Positions 9,650 through 18,411 of a stretch of 62,423 bases of DNA are shown piece by piece. The stretch is from an uncultured Prevotellaceae bacterium. GTDB taxonomy: Bacteria; Bacteroidota; Bacteroidia; Bacteroidales; Bacteroidaceae. The notes below the pieces were generated by a model that was not told the origin of the DNA, made no database searches, and worked only from the letters and a program-made list of their open reading frames with translations. Made by a program: the position numbers and the translations under genes. The DNA lies in NCBI GenBank assembly GCA_900318775.1, contig ONLY01000012.1:1-62423 (forward strand), written 5' to 3'. Position 1 is the stretch's first letter. Each line of letters opens with the position of its first letter.

Positions 9650-10480
9650 ATGAGACAAAGGACAAGACTGTCACTTGACGATTTGAACAAAAGCAATATT
9701 TGGACTATTACGCCAAGCGAACTTAGCCAAATGATTATCGACGCGAAAAAGAAACGCGACGAGTTTGCTGAGAATGAAAAGCATTACATGAACATCATTC
9801 GGACTGTTTTTGACATTCAATATCTTAAGAGAGAAGAAGCAAACCGAATGGAGCAGTTAGAAAATACTGGATTTGAAATATTCTCCACACCAGACGAGAA
9901 CGGCAATAACGCCATCGCCATCCGCAAGCACCCTATCAAGAAGGTAACAGACTTGACAATGGAGAACATCATCCATTTGGAACCCTGGGAAGTACTGGAA
10001 CTGATCAGCAACAATATGGGTACCGGATGGAAAGGTCTTCCCTTAGCCATTCAAGATATTATCGAATCGGCCTTCTTTGTTGATTGCACCATTATGCCAG
10101 TCAAGACCATGCGTAAGGAGGGCGGCATTATTGACCGCCGCAAAGAAGATGGCTATGAGGTATTGGAAATAGAGCGCGGCACTTGGATTGAGGGCATCTT
10201 CATGAAGCCGAAACCACGTGTAGAGAAAGTGCACATTGATTATAGCATCAATGACGACGAAGACGGAAGAAAGAAACGCCGCAAGGACTTGGACGACGAG
10301 GATGAATATGACGACATGGACCTGGACGTCGAGGAAGAGGACGAGGACATGGATGACGAGGAACTGAAGAAGCTCGATGGAGATGTAGAAGATGATATGG
10401 AAGACGAGGAACCCGACGAAAACAATCTGCGCATCGAAGACATAGACGTTATCGCCGATATGGACGAAGAGGAGGATTAA
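9650..10480 (+). CDS. Conserved-looking protein with long acidic C-terminal tail
   Basis: 276 residues. The frame is open from 9494, but the promoter-like element at 9571-9602 and the domain start favour ATG 9650. The N-terminal 195 residues are mixed alpha/beta, with a helical segment (MIIDAKKKRDEFAENEKHYM) and WKGLPLAIQDIIESAFFVDC. The last 75 residues are nearly all Asp/Glu with few basic residues, and the tail is probably disordered. Such tails occur in DNA-mimic or chaperone-like proteins, but no function can be assigned. It is transcribed towards the LacI-type gene (convergent). Confidence 0.75.
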   Translation: MRQRTRLSLDDLNKSNIWTITPSELSQMIIDAKKKRDEFAENEKHYMNIIRTVFDIQYLKREEANRMEQLENTGFEIFSTPDENGNNAIAIRKHPIKKVTDLTMENIIHLEPWEVLELISNNMGTGWKGLPLAIQDIIESAFFVDCTIMPVKTMRKEGGIIDRRKEDGYEVLEIERGTWIEGIFMKPKPRVEKVHIDYSINDDEDGRKKRRKDLDDEDEYDDMDLDVEEEDEDMDDEELKKLDGDVEDDMEDEEPDENNLRIEDIDVIADMDEEED

Positions 10481-10525
10481 TCTTCCTCTTCTTTTTTTGC
10501 CCATACTCAACAGTATCAGCCTTAC

Positions 10526-11611
10526 TTACACCCAACGATATCGGTCTTTGTAGAAATCTATATTCTCCTTGGTGAGCAATTCAATGGCCATATAGTGGTC
10601 ACGTGGCAATTTCATCTTAAGCACACACAAATTGAACATAGAGCGGAAGCAATCCAATCCCTGAGATTGGGGGTGCTGAGCAATAAGAAAATCCGCCGAT
10701 CCATTCTTGATACACTCCACGTTTGCATCAACTGCATCGTAGCCCAATAAGGTGACATGGGGATGCGCTGGCATCTGCTCACGCAAAAAGTTGGCTATAA
10801 TGTGGATGGACGAGTTGAATGACAATGCATGTCGAATATCAGGATTTTCTGTAAAAAATTCACGCATAATATCCTGCATTCCCTGTTTGTCATAAGCATA
10901 GAGATTCACATCAACAATCTCTATTTGGGGACAATGCTCCTCCATATATTTTCGGAATCCAACTTCACGATTCATCTGCTGGCGGCTAGCCACACGCCCT
11001 TCGCCCAGAACCTTGAAAATGGCTATTTTTTTCGTATCCGTGTCGGTAGCCAAAGACATAATACGCCCAGAAAAGGCACCACTCTGCAACGAATCCTGTC
11101 CACAGAAAACACGATGATTAAATTCAGGCCAGTTTGAATCAAGAAGCGCATAAGGTATGTCGCGTTCATCCAACTGTCCCGTGAATTTAGCCATAATATT
11201 ATAGTTAAAGATAGGACCAATGATTACCGTGTCTGGATTAGAATCAAGCAAACTCTGGCACTCCAACTTGAAAGACTCCGTATTGAATGGGTCATAGCGG
11301 AAAATCTTGAAGGAGATTTTGAAATCATTGAAACGGCGAACACCATCAATCAAACCTTTTTCCACACGAGCCCAATAGCTATCAATCTCATGCAACGGAA
11401 GTATGGCTGCAAACTGATGGACACTATGCGACGCCAATGCTGATGCATAGTGATTAGGAGTGAAATTAATTTCATCCAAAACCTTCTGCACACGCTCAAG
11501 GCTGATAGGCGAGACATTGCCACGTCCATGTATGATTCTGTCAACTGTGCCAACAGACACCCCTGCTCTCTCCGCAATATCCTTAATACGGATTTTGGAA
11601 GTTATCTCCAT
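10526..11611 (-). CDS. LacI-family transcriptional regulator
   Basis: 361 residues. The N-terminal helix-turn-helix and hinge (IRIKDIAERAGVSVGTVDRI, residues 6-25) is that of LacI/PurR proteins. The rest is a periplasmic-binding-protein-like sugar-sensing domain of the type with longer loops seen in Bacteroidota (DUF-like PBP1). It is divergent from kdgK-eda across a 270-nt gap, so it probably controls that pair and may respond to a uronate intermediate, which is inference from position. Autoregulation is possible: a minus-strand -7-like TAACTTTG lies at 11730-11723. Confidence 0.9.
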   Translation of the reverse strand: MEITSKIRIKDIAERAGVSVGTVDRIIHGRGNVSPISLERVQKVLDEINFTPNHYASALASHSVHQFAAILPLHEIDSYWARVEKGLIDGVRRFNDFKISFKIFRYDPFNTESFKLECQSLLDSNPDTVIIGPIFNYNIMAKFTGQLDERDIPYALLDSNWPEFNHRVFCGQDSLQSGAFSGRIMSLATDTDTKKIAIFKVLGEGRVASRQQMNREVGFRKYMEEHCPQIEIVDVNLYAYDKQGMQDIMREFFTENPDIRHALSFNSSIHIIANFLREQMPAHPHVTLLGYDAVDANVECIKNGSADFLIAQHPQSQGLDCFRSMFNLCVLKMKLPRDHYMAIELLTKENIDFYKDRYRWV

Positions 11612-11881
11612 CTTGAAATTACCTTAACAATTCTTTTTGAGCCCTTAAAACTGGTGTGTGCAATGCAAGGGCACTATCAGCAAGCCGTGATACAGCTTCT
11701 GCGCATTAGCACAAATTTAATGCAAAGTTAACATTTTTTGTGCTGACAAAATTCAATTTGTGACAAAATTTAGCAAGACCACTACTTTTTGTACACATCC
11801 GATGCCTTTTCTCACAAAAAAGCCTTACATTTGCACATTATTTGATTGACAGACATTCTACACAACAACGAATTAACTAAT
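11612..11881. promoter_or_regulatory. Divergent control region between the LacI-type gene and kdgK
   Basis: It contains a plus-strand -7-like TACATTTG (11826-11833) 49 nt before kdgK and a minus-strand TAACTTTG (11730-11723) for the regulator. Between them lie two related sites, TTTGTGCTGACAAAATT (11737-11753) and TTTGTGACAAAATT (11757-11770). The second sits in an imperfect palindrome (AATTTGTGACAAAATT) of a kind a LacI protein could bind. No convincing -33 box pairs with either -7 element. Confidence 0.45.
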
Positions 11882-12904
11882 ATGGCTAAAATTGTTACAA
11901 TGGGCGAAATCATGCTTCGCCTTTCACCTGAAGGAAACTATCGTTTCGTGCAGGCAGACAAGTTCAATATCATTCCTGGCGGCGGCGAGGCAAACGTTGG
12001 CATTAGCCTTGCCAACTATGGACACGAGAGTGTATTTGTAAGCAAACTGCCTAAACACGAAATCGGGCAGATTGCAGTGAATGCGCTGCGCAAATTTGGA
12101 GTCAACACAGACTTCATTGCCCGCGGAGGCAACCGAGTTGGTCTCTATTATGCTGAGACAGGTGCAAGCATGCGCCCATCGAAAGTTATCTACGACCGCG
12201 CCAACTCATCTATTGCAGAAGCAAAGCCAGAAGACTTCGACTTCGACAAGATATTTGAAGGAGCTGATTGGTTCCACTGGTCAGGAATCACCCCTGCTAT
12301 CAGCGACGCATCTGCAGAATGCTTGAAGCAAGCATGTATTGCAGCAAAGAAGCACGGTGTAACTGTTTCATGCGACCTCAACTTCCGCAAGAAGCTGTGG
12401 ACGAGTGAAAAGGCAATCTCCATCATGCGCCCCCTCATGCAGTATGTTGACGTATGCATCGGAAATGAGGAAGACGCAGAATTGTGCCTTGGCTTCAAGC
12501 CTGACGCAGACGTAGAAGCTGGTGTGACAGACGCTGCAGGCTACGAAGGAATCTTCAAGGCAATGGCGAAAGAGTTTGGATTCAAATATGTAGTTTCTAC
12601 ATTGCGTGAGAGTTTCTCTGCTACTCACAACGGTTGGAAAGCCCTCATTTATGACGGCAAAGAGTTCTATCAGAGCAAACGCTATGACATCAATCCTATC
12701 ATTGACCGTGTAGGTGGAGGCGACTCATTCTCAGGCGGCCTCATTCACGGATTGCTGACCAAGGCAACACAAGGCGAGGCTTTGGAATTTGCGGTTGCTG
12801 CATCAGCATTAAAGCACACCATTCCTGGAGACTTCAATCACGTATCCATCGAAGAAGTAGAAGCATTGGCAGGCGGTAACGCTAATGGCCGTGTACAAAG
12901 ATAA
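11882..12904 (+). CDS. kdgK: 2-keto-3-deoxygluconate kinase (PfkB family)
   Basis: 340 residues. It should phosphorylate 2-keto-3-deoxygluconate with ATP to KDPG in uronate and pectin breakdown. PfkB/ribokinase features: N-terminal GGGEANVGISLANYG substrate region near residue 36, and the C-terminal ATP and catalytic-base motif RVGGGDSFSGGLIHGL near 277 with its catalytic aspartate. ATG 11882 is chosen because it begins the conserved strand (MAKIVTMGEIMLRLSPEG); the upstream in-frame ATG at 11846 lies only 13 nt after the -7-like element. The aldolase gene follows 33 nt downstream, which supports KDG as substrate over other sugars. Confidence 0.92.
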   Translation: MAKIVTMGEIMLRLSPEGNYRFVQADKFNIIPGGGEANVGISLANYGHESVFVSKLPKHEIGQIAVNALRKFGVNTDFIARGGNRVGLYYAETGASMRPSKVIYDRANSSIAEAKPEDFDFDKIFEGADWFHWSGITPAISDASAECLKQACIAAKKHGVTVSCDLNFRKKLWTSEKAISIMRPLMQYVDVCIGNEEDAELCLGFKPDADVEAGVTDAAGYEGIFKAMAKEFGFKYVVSTLRESFSATHNGWKALIYDGKEFYQSKRYDINPIIDRVGGGDSFSGGLIHGLLTKATQGEALEFAVAASALKHTIPGDFNHVSIEEVEALAGGNANGRVQR

Positions 12905-12937
12905 ATAGCTGACATTAGACGAACGAACATTAAGATT

Positions 12938-13612
12938 ATGGCAAAATTCGATAAGCTTGCCGTTATGGCAAAAATCGGTGCGACAGGCATGGTACCAGTG
13001 TTCTACCACAAGGACGCAGAAGTGGCAAAAAAAGTCATCAAAGCTTGCTACGACGGAGGTGTGCGCGCTTTTGAGTTCACCAATCGTGGCGACTTTGCCC
13101 ATGAAGTGTTTGCAGAATGTGTGAAATTTGCGGCTAAAGAATGTCCCGAGTTGGCACTGGGCGTTGGTTCTGTTGTCGATGCTCCTACTGCTGCTTTGTA
13201 CATTCAGCTGGGAGCCTGCTTCATTGTCGGTCCCCTCTTCAACCCAGAAATTGCACCCGTATGCAATCGCCGCCTCATTCCATACTGCCCAGGTTGCGGT
13301 TCAGTTAGCGAGGTGGGCGCAGCACAAGAGCTAGGTTGCGACCTCACCAAACTTTTCCCTGGCGATGTGTATGGCCCAGCTATGGTGAAGAACCTGAAAG
13401 CGCCTATGCCTTGGTCTAAAATCATGGTAACAGGAGGTGTAGCTCCCACGGAGGAGAATCTCACAGCATGGTTCAAGGCTGGCGTGTTCTGCGTTGGCAT
13501 GGGCTCCAAGCTCTTCCCTTCTGACAAAGTGAAGGCTGGCGACTGGCAATACGTGACTGACAAGTGCAAGGAAGCACTTTGCTACATTGAGGCAGCTCGC
13601 GAATCACTTTAA
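12938..13612 (+). CDS. eda: KDPG / KHG aldolase
   Basis: 224 residues. It splits KDPG into pyruvate and glyceraldehyde 3-phosphate and so completes the pathway begun by the kinase upstream. Family features: [10 protein letters not shown] at the N-terminus, the glutamate in [19 protein letters not shown], and AGACF-like [10 protein letters not shown]; the Schiff-base lysine is expected in the [17 protein letters not shown] region. It ends with a phosphate-binding [10 protein letters not shown]. The length is typical, slightly longer than E. coli Eda. It is in a tight series with kdgK and pfp. Confidence 0.92.
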   Translation: MAKFDKLAVMAKIGATGMVPVFYHKDAEVAKKVIKACYDGGVRAFEFTNRGDFAHEVFAECVKFAAKECPELALGVGSVVDAPTAALYIQLGACFIVGPLFNPEIAPVCNRRLIPYCPGCGSVSEVGAAQELGCDLTKLFPGDVYGPAMVKNLKAPMPWSKIMVTGGVAPTEENLTAWFKAGVFCVGMGSKLFPSDKVKAGDWQYVTDKCKEALCYIEAARESL

Positions 13613-13654
13613 GCGACTCTTACTATTACATTTATTTAAATAATATATAAAACA

Positions 13655-15295
13655 ATGGCTATTTCTAATTTGCAGAAAGCTCGTGCTGCATACCAGCCCA
13701 AGCTTCCCAAAGCACTTCAAGGCCCAGTAAAGGCTGTTGAAGGAGCTGCTACCCAGTCTGTAGGCAATCAGGCAGAGATCAAGGAACTCTTCCCCAACAC
13801 GTATGGCATGCCTGTCATCACATTCGAGCCAGGCGCACCTATTGAGTTGCCTGTATTCAACGTGGGCATCATCCTTTCTGGCGGCCAGGCTCCTGGTGGC
13901 CACAACGTGATTTCAGGCCTTTTCGATGGCGTGAAATCTCTCAATCCTGCTAACAAGCTCTATGGCTTCATTCTCGGCCCTGGCGGTCTCGTTGACCACA
14001 ATTATATGGAAATCACACCAGAGTTGATGGACCAGTACCGCAACACCGGTGGTTTCGACATCATAGGTTCTGGCCGCACAAAGCTCGAAGAGGAAGACCA
14101 ATTTGAGAAGGGTATCCAGATTCTTCGCGAACTCGGCATCAAAGCACTTGTCATCATTGGTGGTGATGACTCCAACACGAACGCTTGTGTGCTTGCAGAG
14201 TACTATGCAGCAAAAAAGTATGGCGTACAGGTGATTGGCTGTCCTAAGACTATCGACGGAGACCTGAAGAACGAGCAGATTGAGACCTCTTTCGGTTTCG
14301 ATACTGCATGCAAGACTTACTCTGAGCTGATAGGCAACATCCAGCGCGACTGTAACTCTGCACGCAAGTACTGGCACTTCATCAAGGTGATGGGACGCTC
14401 TGCATCACACATCGCTCTTGAGTGCGCACTCCAGTGCCAGCCTAACATCTGCCTCGTTTCAGAAGAAGTGGAAGCAAAGGGCATGTCACTTGACGACGTG
14501 GTTACATACATCGCAACAGCTGTGGCTAAGCGTGCTGAGGAAGGTAATAACTTTGGTACTGTTATCATCCCAGAAGGCATCATCGAGTTTATTCCTGCCA
14601 TCAAGAAGCTCATTTCTGAATTGAACGACGTGCTTGCAACACCAGAAGCAGCAACTATTACCAGCGCCAATGAGCAGATTGAGTATGTTAAGGGTCGTCT
14701 CTCTAAGGAGAATCTTGAGGTCTTCAATTCACTTCCTACAGACGTGGCTGCACAGCTGGCACTCGACCGCGACCCACACGGAAACGTGCAGGTATCGCTC
14801 ATCGAGACAGAGAAACTGCTCTCTCGTATGGTAGCTGCTAAGCTCGCCATCTGGAAGCACCAAGGAAAGTATGTAGGCAAGTTCGGCACTCAGCACCACT
14901 TCTTCGGCTACGAAGGTCGTTGCGCTGCTCCATCAAACTACGATGCTGACTACTGCTACTCACTCGGCTACAACGCTTCTCGCCTTATCGCCAACGGCAA
15001 GACTGGCTACATGTCTGTCATCAAGAACACAACGGCTCCTGCCGAAGAATGGATTGCAGGTGGCGTGCCAATCACTATGATGATGAATCTTGAGAAGCGT
15101 AACGGCAAGATGAAGCCTGTAATCCGCAAGGCTCTCGTCGAGTTGGATGGTGCTCCATTCAAGTATTTTGCAGCACACCGTGACGAATGGGCAAAGGAAA
15201 CTGCGTACGTTTATCCAGGCCCAATCCAGTACTGGGGACCATCAGAGGTTTGTGACCAAACCACCAAGACTCTCCAGCTGGAGCAGGCAAAATAA
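13655..15295 (+). CDS. pfp: Pyrophosphate-dependent phosphofructokinase
   Basis: 546 residues. It makes fructose 1,6-bisphosphate from fructose 6-phosphate using pyrophosphate, in a reversible reaction. The length and motifs fit the long PPi-PFK subfamily (plant beta-type): [13 protein letters not shown] near residue 75, [16 protein letters not shown] near 168 (an Asp where ATP enzymes have Gly marks PPi use), [10 protein letters not shown] near 198 and [15 protein letters not shown] near 248. It is 42 nt after eda; the aldolase product can flow to this enzyme's pathway. PPi-PFK is common in Bacteroidales. Confidence 0.93.
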   Translation: MAISNLQKARAAYQPKLPKALQGPVKAVEGAATQSVGNQAEIKELFPNTYGMPVITFEPGAPIELPVFNVGIILSGGQAPGGHNVISGLFDGVKSLNPANKLYGFILGPGGLVDHNYMEITPELMDQYRNTGGFDIIGSGRTKLEEEDQFEKGIQILRELGIKALVIIGGDDSNTNACVLAEYYAAKKYGVQVIGCPKTIDGDLKNEQIETSFGFDTACKTYSELIGNIQRDCNSARKYWHFIKVMGRSASHIALECALQCQPNICLVSEEVEAKGMSLDDVVTYIATAVAKRAEEGNNFGTVIIPEGIIEFIPAIKKLISELNDVLATPEAATITSANEQIEYVKGRLSKENLEVFNSLPTDVAAQLALDRDPHGNVQVSLIETEKLLSRMVAAKLAIWKHQGKYVGKFGTQHHFFGYEGRCAAPSNYDADYCYSLGYNASRLIANGKTGYMSVIKNTTAPAEEWIAGGVPITMMMNLEKRNGKMKPVIRKALVELDGAPFKYFAAHRDEWAKETAYVYPGPIQYWGPSEVCDQTTKTLQLEQAK

Positions 15296-15312
15296 AGATA
15301 TAAAGTTGATAG

Positions 15313-16146
15313 ATGACTGCGACAAGACGAACAACGGCTAAACGCAAATCTACCAAGTCAAAGAAAGGCACACGACGAAATCTACTTCGCCGTGTGCCTT
15401 CTTATGTTTTGTGGTTAGCTCTGGGCTTCATCGCCATCATCTACATCACATTCTTCTACAAGACCTTTGTTGGCCCCTACTCTTTCCGATGGAAAGCCAT
15501 TTTCAGCCAAGTCACCTATCCCAAAGGAACTGTACGTGGGCTTGACATTTCCCACTATCAAGGCGAGATTGATTGGAACAAGCTGCGGAATGCACAAATA
15601 CAAGGCACACCTGTATCGTTCATCTTTGTAAAAGCAACAGAAGGCACCAATATCTGGGACGAGAACTTCAACCAAAATTTCCACAACGCACGCAAGAATG
15701 ATATTGTGCGCGGAGCCTACCACTATTTCAGCCCTTACACTTCGGGCAAAGCACAAGCCAAATACTTCTGCAAAATGGTACAACTGGAAGAAAACGACTT
15801 GCCCCCCGTGCTTGATGTGGAGGAAATGGGCAAATGCACCACAGCGCAGCTGCAACGAGAAGTGCTCAACTGGATGAAAATCGTAGAGAAACATTATGGA
15901 ATCACCCCGATTCTCTACACAGGCTACAAGTTCCGTACCTCCTATTTGAACACGCCTGAATTTGATAAATACCCATACTGGATAGCTCATTATTATGTAG
16001 ATTCTCTTGAATATAAGGGCGATTGGGCATTTTGGCAACACACCGATGTAGGCAAAGTGGATGGCATCAAAGGCAACGTGGACATCAACGTGTTCAAAGG
16101 CGACTACCAAGATTTGATGGATATGACCATTAAAGAAGAAGAGTGA
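15313..16146 (+). CDS. GH25 lysozyme-like muramidase, membrane-anchored
   Basis: 277 residues. The N-terminal 28 residues are very basic (RRTTAKRKSTKSKKGTRR) and are followed by one membrane segment (about 34-54), so the enzyme should hang from the inner membrane into the periplasm. The rest is a GH25 domain: GLDISHYQGEIDW with the first catalytic aspartate near residue 79, KATEGTNIWDENF, YHYFSPYTSGKAQAKYF, PPVLDVEEMG with the catalytic acid pair near 175, and DINVFKG at the end. It cleaves the MurNAc-GlcNAc bond. It is 17 nt after pfp. A second GH25 gene is present at 23.8 kb. Confidence 0.9.
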   Translation: MTATRRTTAKRKSTKSKKGTRRNLLRRVPSYVLWLALGFIAIIYITFFYKTFVGPYSFRWKAIFSQVTYPKGTVRGLDISHYQGEIDWNKLRNAQIQGTPVSFIFVKATEGTNIWDENFNQNFHNARKNDIVRGAYHYFSPYTSGKAQAKYFCKMVQLEENDLPPVLDVEEMGKCTTAQLQREVLNWMKIVEKHYGITPILYTGYKFRTSYLNTPEFDKYPYWIAHYYVDSLEYKGDWAFWQHTDVGKVDGIKGNVDINVFKGDYQDLMDMTIKEEE

Positions 16147-16187
16147 GCCATTTGAGCCATCTTTTAAATAAAATCACCTTATCACCC

Positions 16188-16979
16188 ATGAAATATCTAT
16201 ACCTTGACTTCATTGTCTCGCCCTATTCAGATGATGCGTGCGATGTGCTTTCCGCCATGCTGAGTGGTATTGGGTTTGACTCGTTTGAGATGTCGGAAAC
16301 AGGCATTAAAGCCTATATTCAGCAAGACCTATTCAACGAGGACGACCTCAAAGAAACACTGGCAGGAATATTTCTGCCGGGCGTATCATTCTCATACACG
16401 ATTCATTCGCTGGAAAACAAGGATTGGAATGCCGAATGGGAGCAGAACAGTTTTGACCCCATTCTTGAACGCGAATTTGGCATAAAACTCAACCCGCGCA
16501 TGGCCTTCGGCTCTGGCTCTCACGCCACCACCTACCAAATCACCTCTTTGTTGCTTCAACAAGACTTCACCGGGCAGCGCGTGCTAGATATGGGCACTGG
16601 AACAGGGGTACTTGCCATCGCAATGGCTAAACGTGAAGCCAGTGAGGTTGCAGCCATCGACATAGACCCATTTAGCGTGGAGAACGCGCAAGAGAATGCC
16701 GCTCTAAATAATATTAATAATGTACATGTGCAGCTCGGGGACGCATCAGCCATCGATGGACTGTTTGACACGATTGTAGCCAACATTCATAAGAACATCC
16801 TGATGGCAGACATCTCCACCTATGTGCAACATCTTGTCGCACAAGGCACACTCTACATCTCCGGTTTCTTCACAGAAGACGTGCCAGACATGGAAAAAAC
16901 AGCAAAGGAAAATGGCCTCAATGTTTTCCGAACATATTCCAAAGACAATTGGGCGGTTATGCAACTCGTAAAAAAATAG
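16188..16979 (+). CDS. prmA: Ribosomal protein L11 methyltransferase
   Basis: 263 residues. It methylates lysines and the N-terminus of ribosomal protein L11 with SAM. An N-terminal substrate-recognition domain is followed by the Rossmann methyltransferase core: FGSGSHATTYQITSLLLQ, the SAM-binding DMGTGTGVLAIAMAKR near residue 140, and IVANIHKNIL with the family N-I-x-x-N/H pattern. The frame extends 15 codons upstream, but ATG 16188 begins the conserved N-terminus (MKYLYLDFIV). It lies between two glycoside hydrolase genes without a functional link to them. Confidence 0.92.
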   Translation: MKYLYLDFIVSPYSDDACDVLSAMLSGIGFDSFEMSETGIKAYIQQDLFNEDDLKETLAGIFLPGVSFSYTIHSLENKDWNAEWEQNSFDPILEREFGIKLNPRMAFGSGSHATTYQITSLLLQQDFTGQRVLDMGTGTGVLAIAMAKREASEVAAIDIDPFSVENAQENAALNNINNVHVQLGDASAIDGLFDTIVANIHKNILMADISTYVQHLVAQGTLYISGFFTEDVPDMEKTAKENGLNVFRTYSKDNWAVMQLVKK

Positions 16980-17047
16980 AGCCATATTCCACCATCCTCA
17001 ACACACAAACAATACTAATTAATAACCAACAACTAACTCTTTGCCCA

Positions 17048-18097
17048 ATGAAACAAATCCTATTCCTGCTTGCTGCCCTATGGAGCAGCTCCTTGGTTCT
17101 TCAAGCACAGCGCCCAAGATTCCACTTCGACACGATACATCCCGATGTGCATGACCCCGCGATGGCTCAAGGTGAAGATGGGAGATACTACATTTTCTCA
17201 ACTGGCATGGGAATTGGATGCATATCTTCACCAGACCTGAAGACCTGGCAACCTGAAAAGCCTGTTCTCAGTACCATTCCACAATGGGCAACTGATTCCA
17301 TTCAAGGCTACAGAGGACACACATGGGCGCCCGACATCAGCAAGCATAATGGCCTATGGCTCATGTACTATTCATGCTCCACCTTCGGAAAGAATGGTTC
17401 TGCCATAGGACTTGCCACCAACAAGACACTTGACCCCAAGTCGCCAAACTACAAATGGGAGGACCAAGGCCCTGTCATTGTCTCCCACCAGCATGCTGAT
17501 CCCTACAACTGCATCGACCCTAATCTCATCGTTGATGAAAAAGGTACGCCCTGGCTCGCCTTCGGTTCCTTCTGGGACGGCATACAGATTGTGCGACTCA
17601 AGAAAGACTTCAAGACACTCGCCAGCAAACCCAAAACCATTTCAAGACGCACTGGAAGAAAAGTCACATTGGCAGAAATCGACAACATCGAGCACTACAC
17701 CATAGAAGGCAATGACACTATCGAAACCGGAGACAATGCCGTCGAGGCCCCCTTCATCATCAAGAACGGCAAGTACTACTACCTTTTTGTCAGCTTCGAC
17801 TACTGCTGCCGAGGCGAGCGAAGCACTTACCGCACCGTAGTGGGCAGAAGCAAGAATGTAGCGGGTCCATATGTAGACAAAAAAGGCCAGCCTATGGAGA
17901 AAGGCGGCGGCGATACGCTCATCGGTCCTAACAACGAATTCTTTGGAGCAGGACATAACTCCGCTTATCAGTTGAGCGGGCAATGGTACTTCCTCTGCCA
18001 TGCCTACGAAAAAACGCACAACGGGCAGGCAAAAATGTTCCTGCGCAAGATGCATTTCGACAAAGAAGGCTGGCCCGTGATAGACCCATTCCTCTAA
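17048..18097 (+). CDS. GH43 arabinan endo-1,5-alpha-L-arabinosidase
   Basis: 349 residues with a signal peptide (MKQILFLLAALWSSSLVLQA). It is a five-bladed propeller hydrolase of family 43, expected to cut the alpha-1,5 backbone of arabinan. Motifs: HDPAMAQGEDGRYYIFSTG with the catalytic base Asp near residue 36, HTWAPDIS with the pKa-tuning Asp near 100, and an acid Glu expected in DNAVEAPFII near 234. The start at 17048 is set by the signal peptide; the frame upstream overlaps prmA. Together with the uronate genes it suggests a pectin-feeding lifestyle. No SusC/SusD pair is next to it. Confidence 0.9.
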   Translation: MKQILFLLAALWSSSLVLQAQRPRFHFDTIHPDVHDPAMAQGEDGRYYIFSTGMGIGCISSPDLKTWQPEKPVLSTIPQWATDSIQGYRGHTWAPDISKHNGLWLMYYSCSTFGKNGSAIGLATNKTLDPKSPNYKWEDQGPVIVSHQHADPYNCIDPNLIVDEKGTPWLAFGSFWDGIQIVRLKKDFKTLASKPKTISRRTGRKVTLAEIDNIEHYTIEGNDTIETGDNAVEAPFIIKNGKYYYLFVSFDYCCRGERSTYRTVVGRSKNVAGPYVDKKGQPMEKGGGDTLIGPNNEFFGAGHNSAYQLSGQWYFLCHAYEKTHNGQAKMFLRKMHFDKEGWPVIDPFL

Positions 18098-18304
18098 CGA
18101 TGAGTAAGCCTGCACGCCTAAACGGTACGGTGCCAGCAGCACACGCCATATAAGAAAGCACAGAGAATGGGCATACTAGATGGGGCAGAGAGGAATACAG
18201 CATCCAAAATAGGCGTGGAACTGCCTACGTAGCCACAAAAAGCTGAAAAAACTAGAATTTGAGACACAAAAGGCTTATATTCACTCATTTATTCAATCTA
18301 TTTC

Positions 18305-18335
18305 TTGCCCAATTCACAGATTATCACTAACTTTG
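18305..18335 (+). promoter_or_regulatory. Predicted promoter of rpsA
   Basis: CTTG (TTG at 18305-18307), a 20-nt spacer and TAACTTTG (18328-18335) match the Bacteroidota promoter. The expected transcript would have a leader of about 70 nt before the ATG at 18412. The rest of the 314-nt gap after the GH43 gene (18098-18304) holds nothing that was recognised. Confidence 0.75.
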
Positions 18336-18411
18336 CACCCGTTTTGTACAGAAATTAGATTTTATCAACATAATGTCTAACTTTATTAATTAAAACAAAC
18401 ATTTATTATTT

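Noticed and set aside
10240..10443. Serine-rich minus-strand ORF
   Set aside because: It is the antisense of the Asp/Glu-rich tail (GAC/GAG read backwards gives Ser/Leu).
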